A program made the position numbers and the translations under genes. A stretch of DNA of 64,000 nt from Pantoea sp. IMH (lineage in GTDB: Bacteria; Pseudomonadota; Gammaproteobacteria; Enterobacterales; Enterobacteriaceae): NCBI RefSeq assembly GCF_000599885.1, contig NZ_JFGT01000002.1, forward strand, positions 1 to 64,000, in the 5' to 3' direction. The first letter of the stretch is position 1; every line of letters begins with the position of its first letter. Shown piece after piece: positions 36,118-44,927 of this stretch. Below the pieces are notes generated by a model that made no database searches, was not told the DNA's origin, and worked only from the letters and a program-made list of their open reading frames with translations.

Positions 36118-36178
36118 AAGTATCGCATTACTTAATTAATAGCATAGAGTATTAATCTTGCCAATAGCAAAGCGTGTT
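36118..36178. promoter_or_regulatory. oR/pR-like operator and divergent promoters
   Basis: Spaced pseudo-palindromes: 36118-36133 (AAGTA...TACTT), 36138-36153 (AATAGC...GTATT) and a weaker one at 36163-36178 (AATAGC...GTGTT). A minus-strand promoter overlaps them: TTGGCA (36164-36159), 17 bases, TATTAA (36141-36136), suited to pR. On the + strand TTGACG (36178-36183) with TATAAA (36199-36204) could be pRM; transcription would begin within a few bases of the repressor ATG at 36214, giving a leaderless message as in lambda cI. Confidence 0.55.
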
Positions 36179-36213
36179 TGACGAAAAATACGCGTCGCTA
36201 TAAATTCTGGTAT

Positions 36214-36816
36214 ATGAAACCGAATACACTGGCCTACCGGCTGAACATGGTCATGTCCATGATGGGAATAACACAAGGTGCTTTAGCAAAAGCATCGGGC
36301 GTTTCACAACCCACGATCTGGCGTCTGACGAAAGGAGAGGCCGAAGGATCCCGTAAGCTGGTCGATATTGCCCGGGCGCTTGACGTTAACGTCCAGTGGT
36401 TAGCCAGCGGCGAAGGAGAGATGCGGGGAACCCACGCGCTGAGTGCTGCGGACAAAGTCAAAAGCGGTACTACTATAGCCGTGTGGGGGCCGGAAGGTAA
36501 GACAGGCGATCTGGTCTCAGCCCCTAACGGTGTAAAGGCGAAAAAGACCTGGCGCGCCTACATTCTTGACCGCAACAGCGGCTGTGCTGAAGCCACCGCA
36601 GGGAGTATAGTCATTGTCGACACAGAAGTACCACCCGAATCTGGAGATTTAGTTATCGCCCAGGTCAATTCGAGGGTCTCTGTGTATCGCTATCTTGAAG
36701 GCCCCTCCAGTGGTTTTTTAACCGTTGACGACCCCCGACTGCCCGCCGTAGAGCTTTCGGACGATTCGGCGTTAGTTGGCGTCGCTATCTTCCTGATCCG
36801 TGACTTGAGGCGGTAA
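36214..36816 (+). CDS. CI-like repressor with S24-type C-terminal domain
   Basis: A 200-aa regulator. Residues 5-60 are a Cro/CI helix-turn-helix (GITQGALAKASGVSQPTIWRL). Residues 115-200 follow the S24/LexA-like fold. The Ser equivalent to the protease nucleophile is probably Ser122 (RNSGCAEATAGSIVIVD), but the Lys position (VSVYRYL, residue 158) holds Tyr, so self-cleavage under SOS may be lost. ATG at 36214 is chosen since the protein then begins like other CI repressors; a TTG 36 bp upstream is less likely. Positioned between oL- and oR-like sites. Confidence 0.82.
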   Translation: MKPNTLAYRLNMVMSMMGITQGALAKASGVSQPTIWRLTKGEAEGSRKLVDIARALDVNVQWLASGEGEMRGTHALSAADKVKSGTTIAVWGPEGKTGDLVSAPNGVKAKKTWRAYILDRNSGCAEATAGSIVIVDTEVPPESGDLVIAQVNSRVSVYRYLEGPSSGFLTVDDPRLPAVELSDDSALVGVAIFLIRDLRR

Positions 36817-37059
36817 GCGCTTACCTCCTCCTCCTGGAGGATAGTCTCCTTATAGTGCCCCCCGGACACTCTGTGCAGCACAGATATCATCAGTTTATCC
36901 TCACGAAAACCCGCCCTCTGGAATGCATAAGCCGCAGAGGGCTTTTGGCGCATTGATTCAACTGAATAGATTAGTAAAGATTTTCATGAAATCGCCATCA
37001 CATCGGGTAAAAAAAGCGAAAATATTTAGCCAAATCCAATTAAATCAACCACATACACC
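36817..37059. other. Gap between cI and oL
   Basis: 243 bp. An inverted repeat of the type CCTCCTCCTGGAGG (around 36825-36840) and CCCTCTGG...CCGCAGAGGG (36910-36941) followed by TTTT suggest the cI transcript ends here. No gene. Confidence 0.4.
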
Positions 37060-37117
37060 AATAACTAAAGTTATTTCACCAATAGCCATTGATATTAATA
37101 ATAACTATAGCTATTGT
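37060..37117. promoter_or_regulatory. oL/pL-like operator array and promoter
   Basis: Three 16-bp pseudo-palindromes with arms AATA...TATT: 37060-37075 (AATAACTAAAGTTATT), 37081-37096 (AATAGCCATTGATATT) and 37100-37115 (AATAACTATAGCTATT), spaced 21 and 19 bp. A + strand promoter lies within them: TTGATA (37089-37094), 17 bases, TATTGT (37112-37117). Two of the operators cover its -35 and -10, so a bound repressor would block it. The half-site AATA(A/G)C recurs in the oR-like region. Confidence 0.65.
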
Positions 37118-37138
37118 TTTTGATAAGGATACATTCCG

Positions 37139-37165
37139 ACCGTTAACAGATCGCCTGATGCGGTC
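37139..37165 (+). promoter_or_regulatory. nut-like site (boxA-like + boxB hairpin)
   Basis: GATCGC (37149-37154), loop CTGAT, GCGGTC (37160-37165): a 6-bp stem with one G-U pair and a 5-base loop, the size of a lambda or P22 boxB. ACCGTTAACA just upstream loosely resembles boxA. It lies in the leader of the N-like gene, where nutL belongs. Confidence 0.45.
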
Positions 37166-37199
37166 ATTTCCCCTTCCCACTCTGGAAATTGAGGTAGTT

Positions 37200-37373
37200 A
37201 TGACACAGATTATCTGGAAAAAATGTCAGCCTGGGGGCACATGCAAGAGTCGTTATAAAGCCCGACGCCGGGAAAAACTGGCCAGTGAAAACCAGGATAA
37301 ACGGCTGAAGAAAGCGATTGCGGTTGCCCTTTCAGGCTGTAATGCACGGGTCTGGAAAGCGTTGCAAGAGTGA
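37200..37373 (+). CDS. Short N-type antitermination protein (phage 21-like)
   Basis: A 57-aa protein, start chosen at the ATG after GAGG. It strikingly resembles the N-terminal half of the phage 21 N protein as I remember it: T-IIWK at the start, then CKSRYKARRREKLASE, the arginine-rich boxB-binding motif, and KAIAVALSGC. Phage 21 N continues for about 40 more residues; here the protein ends in RVWKALQE. So it may be truncated, keeping RNA binding but lacking the RNA-polymerase-binding part. It lies behind the pL-like promoter and is co-directional with cI, exactly the lambda order. Confidence 0.7.
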   Translation: MTQIIWKKCQPGGTCKSRYKARRREKLASENQDKRLKKAIAVALSGCNARVWKALQE

Positions 37374-38125
37374 TCATAGGGTACCTCCTCTGATAAAGAC
37401 TGGTTGGATATACAGTATTTTCTTTGAAGGCCGCGATCAACCGTTTTCCGCAGCACTTTTGTGAGCCTGCTGAAAATAAGAACAATTTTTTTTGCGGCGT
37501 GCGCGGACACGGCGTGAGGGCATATCAAGAGGGAGTTTTGTGAGGTCTGTCTGCTTCTGTACCAGCGAGTGCTATTACAGACAGAGACAAGTAACCGATC
37601 GTGAAAGGTGTTTTGAGGGTGGCAGTTGTTCTGACGGTGGCGGCAGTGCTGACAGTGGCGGTTGTTTTGGCAGTGAGTGCAGTGCTGACTGTAGCTGCCG
37701 TAAAAACAACGCTTCCTGATTAGAAAACCCGGGCGTGGCGGTAGTGAAGGATAAATGAATGAACGATTTGCGTTACAACACCGGCACAATGGCCTGCAAT
37801 GGCTCCATGAGCATACTCATGGAGTCAGGTCGGCTATCCGGTGGCGGAATAACGCTACCGCTGAGCACTAACAAACCTGGAAGTGATAGCTGACGGTCAT
37901 GGAAGATTTACAGAAAATACAGTTCGCCCCGTGGGGATTTTTAGACGAAACGTTGAAGAGAGAAAAACGGTACTGACAGCCCTGACAGGCGGGGCATTTA
38001 AATTTTACAGGTGTAATAGAAACCTTCTTTTTTTATCGTAGGGAGCAGACATCTTACCACTCCCTTCCCCTGATTGTCCAAGTTATCGGCCTTTTCGGAC
38101 GAATTACCTTATATAATCAGTGCCA
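37374..38125. other. Non-coding or decayed left arm of the prophage remnant
   Basis: About 750 bp with only a candidate 40-aa hydrophobic peptide (37601-37723). It also holds a perfect 9-bp hairpin CTCCATGAG/CTCATGGAG (37803-37824) and a 25-codon frame at 37899-37976 of no clear meaning. In lambda this side would hold ral, kil, the recombination genes, xis, int and att; none is visible. Base composition is mixed and several frames are Cys-rich by chance of repeats. Confidence 0.5.
37601..37723 (+). CDS. Possible 40-aa hydrophobic repeat peptide
   Basis: A GTG-started frame of 40 codons. After a short basic start (KGVLR) it is a single hydrophobic segment of alternating V/A/L/T with three degenerate copies of VLTVAAV, ending in KTTLPD. 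This is the build of small membrane toxins or of holin-like peptides. No ribosome-binding site is evident, an in-frame stop lies just upstream, and the underlying DNA is an imperfect GT-rich tandem repeat, so the peptide may be an accident of that repeat. Confidence 0.25.
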   Translation: MKGVLRVAVVLTVAAVLTVAVVLAVSAVLTVAAVKTTLPD

Positions 38126-39091
38126 TCAGCCCGCCGCTTCTTCCAGCACCTTATGAATAACCGCCGAGAGCTGATTGATCTCAAATTTCGCCACATAGCC
38201 ATTCGCGCCCACTTTATGAACGTGGTCTTCGTTGGCGCTGCCGGAGAGCGAGGAGTGGATAACAACCGGAATCGAGCGTAGCTGCTGTTCACCTTTGATA
38301 TTGCGCGTCAGGGTAAAACCATCCATCTCCGGCATTTCCAGATCGGTCAGCACCAACCCGATTTTATCGGTGATCGGACAGCCTTCCGCCTGCGCTTCCA
38401 GCGCCATTTGTTTGATTTTATTCCAGGCTTCCAACCCCGTGTTGTGCATCAGCGCCGGGATCCCCATCACTTTCAGGCCCTGCTCCAGCATGGAACGGGC
38501 GACTTTCGAATCTTCCGCCACAATGCAGACGGCACCCGGCTTCATCGCAAAATTCTTCAGGGTGATATCGCCTTCTTTAACATCGCGCACCGACGGCACT
38601 ACATCATGCAGGATTTGCTCAACATCCAGCACCAGCGCCATCTCATTGGCGTGCTGTTCACCCTCCAGCAGGGCGATACTGGTGATGTTGCGGTTCGCCA
38701 CGCCCGACTCAGCGGTGTGAACCTGGCTCCAGTTCAGGCGCACGATATCTTCCACGGATTCCACGGCAAACGCCTGGGTACTGCGGGCATATTCCGTCAC
38801 CAGCAGCAGGTTCAGGCCGGTGGCGGGCGTACAACCGGCAACGGCTGGCAGATCGATCACCGGGATCAGCTGCCCGCGGATATTCGCCATGCCGAGCAGC
38901 GGAGATTTCATACCAGCAGCTTTGGTCACGGCAGGCATCGGGACAATTTCGCGGAGCTTGAACACATTAATGCCGTACAGCTCTGACTTACCGCCGGCCA
39001 AATCGGAGCCCAGACGGAACAGTAAAAGCTCAAACTTGTTGGATAATGCGAGATTCGCTCTCTCATCAACCTCTTTCTGGAAATTATCCAC
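38126..39091 (-). CDS. cheV: Chemotaxis coupling protein CheV
   Basis: A 321-aa CheV: an N-terminal CheW-like domain (ELYGINVFKLREIVPMP, GMANIRGQLIPVIDL) and a C-terminal receiver domain with the phospho-acceptor Asp in LVLTDLEMPEMDGFTL and the conserved Lys near the end. It couples chemoreceptors to CheA and adjusts signalling when phosphorylated. The start is GTG, with GAGG 6 bases upstream. E. coli lacks it; Salmonella and Erwiniaceae have it. Confidence 0.93.
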   Translation of the reverse strand: MDNFQKEVDERANLALSNKFELLLFRLGSDLAGGKSELYGINVFKLREIVPMPAVTKAAGMKSPLLGMANIRGQLIPVIDLPAVAGCTPATGLNLLLVTEYARSTQAFAVESVEDIVRLNWSQVHTAESGVANRNITSIALLEGEQHANEMALVLDVEQILHDVVPSVRDVKEGDITLKNFAMKPGAVCIVAEDSKVARSMLEQGLKVMGIPALMHNTGLEAWNKIKQMALEAQAEGCPITDKIGLVLTDLEMPEMDGFTLTRNIKGEQQLRSIPVVIHSSLSGSANEDHVHKVGANGYVAKFEINQLSAVIHKVLEEAAG

Positions 39092-39128
39092 GTGTTACCT
39101 CACCGTTAATGAATCGTTATGACACTCG

Positions 39129-39136
39129 TTATCGGC
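39129..39136 (-). promoter_or_regulatory. Sigma-28 -10 element of cheV
   Basis: Minus strand GCCGATAA (39136-39129), a perfect -10, 38 bp before cheV. The -35 (around TAGAAG) is poor. It suggests class 3 expression of cheV independent of fliE. Confidence 0.5.
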
Positions 39137-39150
39137 AGGATGTAAAACTT

Positions 39151-39462
39151 CTACACCTGCATATTCATAATATCGGTGTAGGCGCTGACCAGTTTGTTAC
39201 GCACCTGGATGCCCATCTGCATCGAAACTGACGATTTCTGCAGATCGATCATGACGTCGTTAAGATTGACGCCCGGCTTGCCTAACTGAAAATCCTGCGC
39301 CTGCGTGCGCGCCGCTGTCTGAATGCCGCTGATTTTATCCAGCGCGGATTTAAGCTCACCTGCGAAATCCGCATGGTTCGACGCGTCTGTCTGCCTGCCG
39401 CCCGCCTGAATAGCGGCGGTTTGCAGCTGCTGGACAACGCTCTCAATACCCTGAATTGCCAT
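39151..39462 (-). CDS. fliE: Flagellar basal-body/rod junction protein FliE
   Basis: A 103-aa FliE. Conserved stretch [37 protein letters not shown] at the C terminus. It connects the MS ring to the rod and is the first exported rod component. Divergent from fliF with 240 bp between, which must hold class 2 (FlhDC-dependent) promoters; I could not assign the FlhDC sites base by base. Confidence 0.95.
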   Translation of the reverse strand: MAIQGIESVVQQLQTAAIQAGGRQTDASNHADFAGELKSALDKISGIQTAARTQAQDFQLGKPGVNLNDVMIDLQKSSVSMQMGIQVRNKLVSAYTDIMNMQV

Positions 39463-39702
39463 TATTTGCTCCGGTCATGGTTACGGTAAAAATTTTCTGT
39501 GGCAAAACTTAGCACAATGTCAATGAGACAAAGCCGCTAAATGAGCCCATAAAACACACCTTATCCACCCATCGAAAATTCCGTTTAAGAAAATAATGGC
39601 AGCCATTAGAAGTGGGAATGTTATTGCAAGCCGCATCAGGGAGTCATTTTTGTTAATGCATAACACGAAACAGTCCGGTCAACTGTCAGGCAGGAAAGAG
39701 TT

Positions 39703-41421
39703 ATGAATGCAACCGTTACGCAGGATAATCCAGAGAAGAAGGGGCTGAACGACCTTTTCGCTCGCCTACGCGCTAATCCTCGTATTCCTATTCTTATTGC
39801 CGCTGCGGCGGCGATTGCCATCGTTGTCGCCATGGTGCTCTGGGCAAAACAGCCAGAGTACCGCGTGCTTTATAACAATCTGAGTAATGAAGATGGCGGC
39901 GCCATCGTCACTCAGCTGACCCAGATGAACATCCCCTATCAGTTTGATGAGGCGGGTGGCGCGCTGATGGTTCCGGCGGACAAGGTGCACGAGCTGCGCC
40001 TGCGCCTCGCCCAGCAGGGCCTGCCGAAAGGCGGAGCCGTCGGCTTCGAACTTCTGGATAAAGAGAAGTTCGGCATCAGCCAGTTCAGCGAGCAGGTTAA
40101 CTATCAGCGCGCGCTGGAAGGTGAACTCTCCCGCACTATCGAAACGCTTGGCCCCGTCAAGAACGTCCGCGTTCACCTGGCGATGCCCAAGCCTTCGCTG
40201 TTTGTGCGCGAGCAGAAAGCTCCTTCCGCGTCGGTGACCCTGACGCTGCAGCCTGGCCGTGCCCTGGACCAGGGCCAGATCAGCGCTATCGTGCATATGG
40301 TTTCCAGCAGCGTGGCGGGCCTGCCGCCGGGTAACGTCACGGTTGTCGATCAGGCCGGTCACTTACTGACCCAGTCCGACAACGCCGGCCGTAATCTGAA
40401 TGATGCCCAGCTGAAATATGCCACCGATGTTGAAGGCCGTTTCCAGCAGCGCATTGAGGCGATCCTGAACCCTATCCTCGGCAACGGTAATGTGCACGCT
40501 CAGGTGACGGCGCAGATCGACTTCAACGCCCGTGAGCAGACGGATGAAAAATATCAGCCTAACAGCAACCCGGCTAATCAGGCGATGCGTTCACGCCAGA
40601 GCAGCAACAGTCAGCAGCTGGGTGGTCAGTATCCGGGCGGCGTACCGGGCGCGCTCTCTAATCAGCCAGCCCCGGCCAATACCGCGCCGGTCACCACGCC
40701 GCCGAACAATGCTAACGGCCAGAACAATGGCGCTAACGCGGCTAACAACGCGCAGGCGAATGAAGGAACCACGACCAGCACCGCTAACGCCGGTCCGTCG
40801 AACACCCGGACTGACGAAACCACTAACTACGAAGTAGACCGCACCATTCTCCACACCAAGATGAATGTGGGCGAAGTGAAACGTCTCTCTGTGGCGGTAG
40901 TGGTTAACTTTAAAACGGATGCTCAGGGTAAGCCGGTTGCGCTTTCCGAAGACCAGCTGAAGCAGATTGAAAACCTGACCCGTGAAGCGATGGGCTACTC
41001 GGAACAGCGCGGTGACAGCCTGAACGTCGTGAACTCGCCGTTTAACGAGACGGATGTGACCGGTGGTGAACTGCCATTCTGGCAGCAGACCTCCTTCATT
41101 AATCAGATGATGGAAGCGGGACGCTGGTTGCTGGTGCTGATTGTCGCCTGGATCCTCTACCGTAAGCTGGTCCGTCCTCAGCTGCGCCGTAAGGCCGAAC
41201 AGGAGAAGATCGCTGCCGAAGCCGCCGTGCTGGCTACCGCGCCAGCTAACGAAGATGACGCCGTGTCGGTCACGCTCTCCAGAGACGAGATTGACCAGGA
41301 ACGTAAATCTCAGCACCGCATGAGTGCTGAGGTAATGAGCCAGCGTATTCGCGATATGTCCGAGAACGATCCCCGCGTGGTGGCTCTGGTCATTCGCCAG
41401 TGGATGAAGGAAGAACTATGA
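39703..41421 (+). CDS. fliF: Flagellar MS-ring protein FliF
   Basis: A 572-aa FliF with two membrane helices, at about residues 27-47 ([20 protein letters not shown]) and 470-488 ([12 protein letters not shown]). The ring-building motif region is residues 50-300. The periplasmic part contains a long Asn/Ala/Pro/Thr-rich low-complexity insert at about 300-365 ([20 protein letters not shown]). The C terminus, which binds FliG, ends RQWMKEEL. It is the first gene of the fliFGHIJK series. AGGAAAGAG precedes the ATG. Confidence 0.96.
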   Translation: MNATVTQDNPEKKGLNDLFARLRANPRIPILIAAAAAIAIVVAMVLWAKQPEYRVLYNNLSNEDGGAIVTQLTQMNIPYQFDEAGGALMVPADKVHELRLRLAQQGLPKGGAVGFELLDKEKFGISQFSEQVNYQRALEGELSRTIETLGPVKNVRVHLAMPKPSLFVREQKAPSASVTLTLQPGRALDQGQISAIVHMVSSSVAGLPPGNVTVVDQAGHLLTQSDNAGRNLNDAQLKYATDVEGRFQQRIEAILNPILGNGNVHAQVTAQIDFNAREQTDEKYQPNSNPANQAMRSRQSSNSQQLGGQYPGGVPGALSNQPAPANTAPVTTPPNNANGQNNGANAANNAQANEGTTTSTANAGPSNTRTDETTNYEVDRTILHTKMNVGEVKRLSVAVVVNFKTDAQGKPVALSEDQLKQIENLTREAMGYSEQRGDSLNVVNSPFNETDVTGGELPFWQQTSFINQMMEAGRWLLVLIVAWILYRKLVRPQLRRKAEQEKIAAEAAVLATAPANEDDAVSVTLSRDEIDQERKSQHRMSAEVMSQRIRDMSENDPRVVALVIRQWMKEEL

Positions 41422-42410
41422 GTCTCACCGGTACAGAAAAAAGCGCCATTCTGATGATGACGATTGGCGAAGATCGTGCAGCCGAGGTGTTCAAACACCT
41501 CGACTCCCGCGAGGTACAACACCTGAGCACCGCAATGGCCAATATGCGTCAGGTGTCACATAAGCAGCTGACCGACGTGCTGCGCGAGTTTGAAACCGAT
41601 GCAGAGCAGTTCGCTGCGCTCAGCCTCAACTCGAATGAGTACCTGCGCTCTGTACTGATTAAAGCGATGGGCGAAGAGCGTGCTTCCACCCTGCTGGAAG
41701 ATATTCTCGAAACCCGCGACACCACAAGCGGTATGGAAACGCTTAACTTTATGGAGCCTCAGGCTGCTGCCGATCTGATCCGCGACGAGCATCCGCAGAT
41801 TATCGCCACCATCTTGGTCCACCTGAAGCGTTCTCAGGCCGCCGACATCGTGGCGCAGTTCGACGAACGCCTGCGTCACGATGTGATGCTGCGTATCGCC
41901 ACCTTTGGCGGCGTCCAGCCTGCCGCGCTGGCCGAGCTTACCGAAGTGCTTAACGGGCTGCTTGATGGTCAGAACCTCAAGCGGGCGAAGATGGGCGGCG
42001 TGAGAACCGCGGCGGAGATCATCAACCTGATGAAAACCCAGCAGGAAGAAGCGGTTATCGAAGCCGTTCGCGAATTCGACGGCGAGCTGGCACAGAAAAT
42101 CATCGACGAGATGTTCCTGTTCGAAAACCTGGTGGAAGTGGACGACCGCAGCATCCAGCGCCTGCTTCAGGAAGTGGAATCCGAGTCGCTGCTGATCGCC
42201 CTGAAAGGGTCCGAACAGCCGCTTCGCGAGAAATTCCTGCGCAACATGTCGCAGCGTGCGGCCGATATTCTGCGCGACGATCTTGCCAACCGCGGCCCGA
42301 TGCGTATGTCTGCGGTAGAGAACGAACAGAAAGCTATCCTGCTGATTGTCCGTCGTCTGGCAGAGAGTGGCGATATGGTAATCGGCGGCGGCGAGGAACA
42401 GTATGTCTGA
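41418..42410 (+). CDS. fliG: Flagellar motor switch protein FliG
   Basis: A 330-aa FliG. The C-terminal domain carries the charged torque helix ([40 protein letters not shown]). The middle domain has the EHPQ motif ([16 protein letters not shown]). It sits on the MS ring and interacts with MotA. Start at 41418 overlaps the fliF stop by ATGA; the protein then begins [18 protein letters not shown]. Confidence 0.96.
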   Translation: MSLTGTEKSAILMMTIGEDRAAEVFKHLDSREVQHLSTAMANMRQVSHKQLTDVLREFETDAEQFAALSLNSNEYLRSVLIKAMGEERASTLLEDILETRDTTSGMETLNFMEPQAAADLIRDEHPQIIATILVHLKRSQAADIVAQFDERLRHDVMLRIATFGGVQPAALAELTEVLNGLLDGQNLKRAKMGGVRTAAEIINLMKTQQEEAVIEAVREFDGELAQKIIDEMFLFENLVEVDDRSIQRLLQEVESESLLIALKGSEQPLREKFLRNMSQRAADILRDDLANRGPMRMSAVENEQKAILLIVRRLAESGDMVIGGGEEQYV

Positions 42411-43095
42411 TCAATCGTCCCTGCCCTGGCAGCGGTGGCAGCCCAACGATCTTGGGCAGCTTAATAAGCCGGTGATCGAAGCCTTCGAGCTTCCTGAAGC
42501 GCTACCGGAGGATCCCTTCGCGCTGCAGCAGGATGAGCTTGAGCAGATGCAAAGCCAGGTGCGCAACGAAGCGCAGGGCCTTGGCTATGCGGAAGGTCAG
42601 CAGCAGGGCTTTGCTGAAGGGCAGAAAGCCGGTTACGACGCCGGTTTTCAGCAAGGTCTGGCAGAAGCACAGCAGCAGCAGGCGCCGCTTCAGGCGCGTA
42701 TGCAGCAGCTTGTTTCCGAATTCCACCATACGCTGGAAGCACTGGACAGCGTCATCGCTGCCCGTCTGATGCAGCTGGCGCTGGAAGCGGCCCGTCAGGT
42801 TATTGGCCAGGCTCCGCATGTGGATGGTACCGCCCTGCTTCGTCAGATTCAGGGTATGATCCAGCAGGAACCGATGTTCAGCGGCAAACCGACCCTGCGC
42901 GTCCATCCTGATGACTTACAGCGCATTGACCAGACGCTGGGCGCCACGCTCAGCCTGCACGGCTGGCGCCTGATGGCGGACAGCACCATTCATCCTGGCG
43001 GCTGTAAAGTCAGCGCGGAAGATGGCGATCTGGACGCCAGCATCGCCACCCGCTGGCATGAACTGTGCCGTCTGGCCGCGCCGGGAGAACTGTAA
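42403..43095 (+). CDS. fliH: Flagellar export stator protein FliH
   Basis: A 230-aa FliH. It starts [18 protein letters not shown]; the conserved Trp residues bind FliN/FlhA. The middle part contains glycine-repeat helices of the family ([25 protein letters not shown]). The C-terminal half binds FliI. Overlaps fliG by 8 bp. It regulates the export ATPase. Confidence 0.94.
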   Translation: MSDQSSLPWQRWQPNDLGQLNKPVIEAFELPEALPEDPFALQQDELEQMQSQVRNEAQGLGYAEGQQQGFAEGQKAGYDAGFQQGLAEAQQQQAPLQARMQQLVSEFHHTLEALDSVIAARLMQLALEAARQVIGQAPHVDGTALLRQIQGMIQQEPMFSGKPTLRVHPDDLQRIDQTLGATLSLHGWRLMADSTIHPGGCKVSAEDGDLDASIATRWHELCRLAAPGEL

Positions 43096-44456
43096 TGACC
43101 ACTCGCCTTTCACGCTGGCTTGGCACGCTTGACTCCTTTGAACAACGTCTGGCCCAGGTGCCGGACGTTCGCCGCTATGGTCGTCTGACTCGTGCCACCG
43201 GCCTCGTGCTGGAAGCCACCGGCCTGCAGCTTCCGCTGGGTGCCACCTGTGTCATTGAACGCAGCGACGGCAAGACCATTTCGGAAGTGGAAAGTGAAGT
43301 GGTTGGCTTCAACGGTCAACGCCTCTTTCTGATGCCGCTGGAAGAAGTCGAAGGGATCCTGCCCGGCGCCCGCGTCTATGCACGCGTCAGCGGCGACAAC
43401 CAGCACAGCGGCAAACAGCTGATGCTCGGTCCGGAACTGCTGGGACGCGTGCTGGATGGCAGCGGCCGCCCGCTGGATGGCCTGCCCGCGCCGGAAACCG
43501 GCTACCGTGCGCCGCTGATTACTCCCCCCTTTAACCCGCTTCAGCGTACGCCGATTACCGACGTGCTGGACACCGGCGTCCGTGCCATTAACGCCCTGCT
43601 GACCGTGGGTCGCGGGCAGCGTATGGGCCTGTTCGCCGGGTCCGGCGTCGGCAAGAGCGTTCTGCTGGGCATGATGGCACGCTACACCAAAGCGGACGTG
43701 ATTGTCGTGGGGCTGATTGGCGAGCGTGGACGTGAAGTTAAAGACTTCATAGAAAATATTCTCGGCACCGAGGGACGCGCCAGGGCTGTGGTGATCGCCG
43801 CGCCGGCGGATGTTTCTCCGCTGCTGCGTATGCAGGGCGCCTCTTACGCCACGCGCATCGCTGAAGACTTCCGCGACCGCGGGCAGCACGTCCTGCTGAT
43901 TATGGATTCCCTGACCCGCTACGCCATGGCGCAGCGTGAGATTGCGCTGGCGATCGGTGAACCACCGGCGACCAAAGGCTATCCGCCTTCCGTCTTCGCC
44001 AAACTTCCGGCGCTGGTCGAGCGCGCGGGTAACGGCATCGACGGCGGCGGCTCTATCACCGCCTTTTATACCGTACTCACTGAAGGCGACGATCAGCAGG
44101 ACCCTATCGCGGACTCTGCCCGTGCAATTCTGGACGGCCACATTGTGCTCTCCCGTCGCCTGGCGGAATCCGGACACTATCCGGCCATCGATATCGAAGC
44201 CTCAATCAGCCGCGTGATGGCGCACCTGATTGATGAACCGCACTACGCGCGCGTCCGCCAGTTTAAGCAACTGCTTTCCAGCTATCAGCGTAACCGCGAT
44301 CTGGTCAGCGTGGGCGCCTATGCCGCCGGCAGCGATCCGACACTGGATAAAGCGATCAAACTTTATCCCGAGCTGGAGCTGTTTCTGCAGCAGGGCATGT
44401 TTGAACGCAGCACCTTTGATGACGCCTGCTTACATCTCCAGGCGATATTTGGTTAA
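43095..44456 (+). CDS. fliI: Flagellar export ATPase FliI
   Basis: A 453-aa ATPase of the F1-beta-like type III export class. The Walker A is [11 protein letters not shown] around residue 180, the catalytic Glu is in [10 protein letters not shown], and Walker B is [16 protein letters not shown] at 43095 shares its A with the fliH stop (TAATG); a longer upstream frame is rejected. It energises substrate unloading at the export gate. Confidence 0.96.
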   Translation: MTTRLSRWLGTLDSFEQRLAQVPDVRRYGRLTRATGLVLEATGLQLPLGATCVIERSDGKTISEVESEVVGFNGQRLFLMPLEEVEGILPGARVYARVSGDNQHSGKQLMLGPELLGRVLDGSGRPLDGLPAPETGYRAPLITPPFNPLQRTPITDVLDTGVRAINALLTVGRGQRMGLFAGSGVGKSVLLGMMARYTKADVIVVGLIGERGREVKDFIENILGTEGRARAVVIAAPADVSPLLRMQGASYATRIAEDFRDRGQHVLLIMDSLTRYAMAQREIALAIGEPPATKGYPPSVFAKLPALVERAGNGIDGGGSITAFYTVLTEGDDQQDPIADSARAILDGHIVLSRRLAESGHYPAIDIEASISRVMAHLIDEPHYARVRQFKQLLSSYQRNRDLVSVGAYAAGSDPTLDKAIKLYPELELFLQQGMFERSTFDDACLHLQAIFG

Positions 44457-44480
44457 CGGCACGCTTTTCCCGGGGGGGTT

Positions 44481-44927
44481 ATGGCAAAACAGGCATCACC
44501 TATCGATACCCTGTGCGATCTGGCACAGAAAGACCTGGAAAAGGCCGCCATTCAGCTGGGCGACGTACGGCGCGGACAGAAACAGGCTGATGAACAGCTC
44601 TCCATGCTGATGAACTATCAGGATGAATATCGTAAGTCACTGAATAACAATATGTCCGAAGGGATTACCAGCACCCGCTGGTATAACTACCACCAGTTTA
44701 TTGAAACGCTGGAAAAAGCCATTGAGCAGCACCGTCAGCAATTGTCGCACTGGAACAGCCGCCTTGAGGGCGCCCTGCGCTTCTGGCGCGACAAGCAGCA
44801 GCGTGTACACGCTTATGAAACGCTTCAGGCCCGTGCGGCCGCGGACGCATTATCAATTGAAAACCGTCTCGATCAGAAACGGATGGATGAATTTGCCCAA
44901 CGGGCATCACTGAGGAAAGGCGAATGA
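44481..44927 (+). CDS. fliJ: Flagellar export chaperone FliJ
   Basis: A 148-aa coiled-coil protein like the gamma stalk of F1. Contains LCDLAQKDLEKAAIQLGDVRRGQKQADEQL and a long alpha-helical C-terminal half ending in RMDEFAQRASLRKGE. It inserts in the FliI hexamer and FlhA. Gap to fliI 24 bp; GGGGG-type Shine-Dalgarno. Confidence 0.92.
   Translation: MAKQASPIDTLCDLAQKDLEKAAIQLGDVRRGQKQADEQLSMLMNYQDEYRKSLNNNMSEGITSTRWYNYHQFIETLEKAIEQHRQQLSHWNSRLEGALRFWRDKQQRVHAYETLQARAAADALSIENRLDQKRMDEFAQRASLRKGE

Noticed and set aside
37253-37789. 178-aa Cys-rich minus-strand frame and the 75-aa Cys-rich + frame at 37492-37719
   Set aside because: Cysteine richness comes from the GT-rich repeat; both are on top of the N gene or lack start signals.
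37899-37976. 25-codon frame upstream of the cheV end
   Set aside because: Too short, no family resemblance and no clear start signal.
31700-38200. attL/attR direct repeats bordering the prophage remnant
   Set aside because: No convincing direct repeat was found by eye; the borders may have been lost in the deletions.
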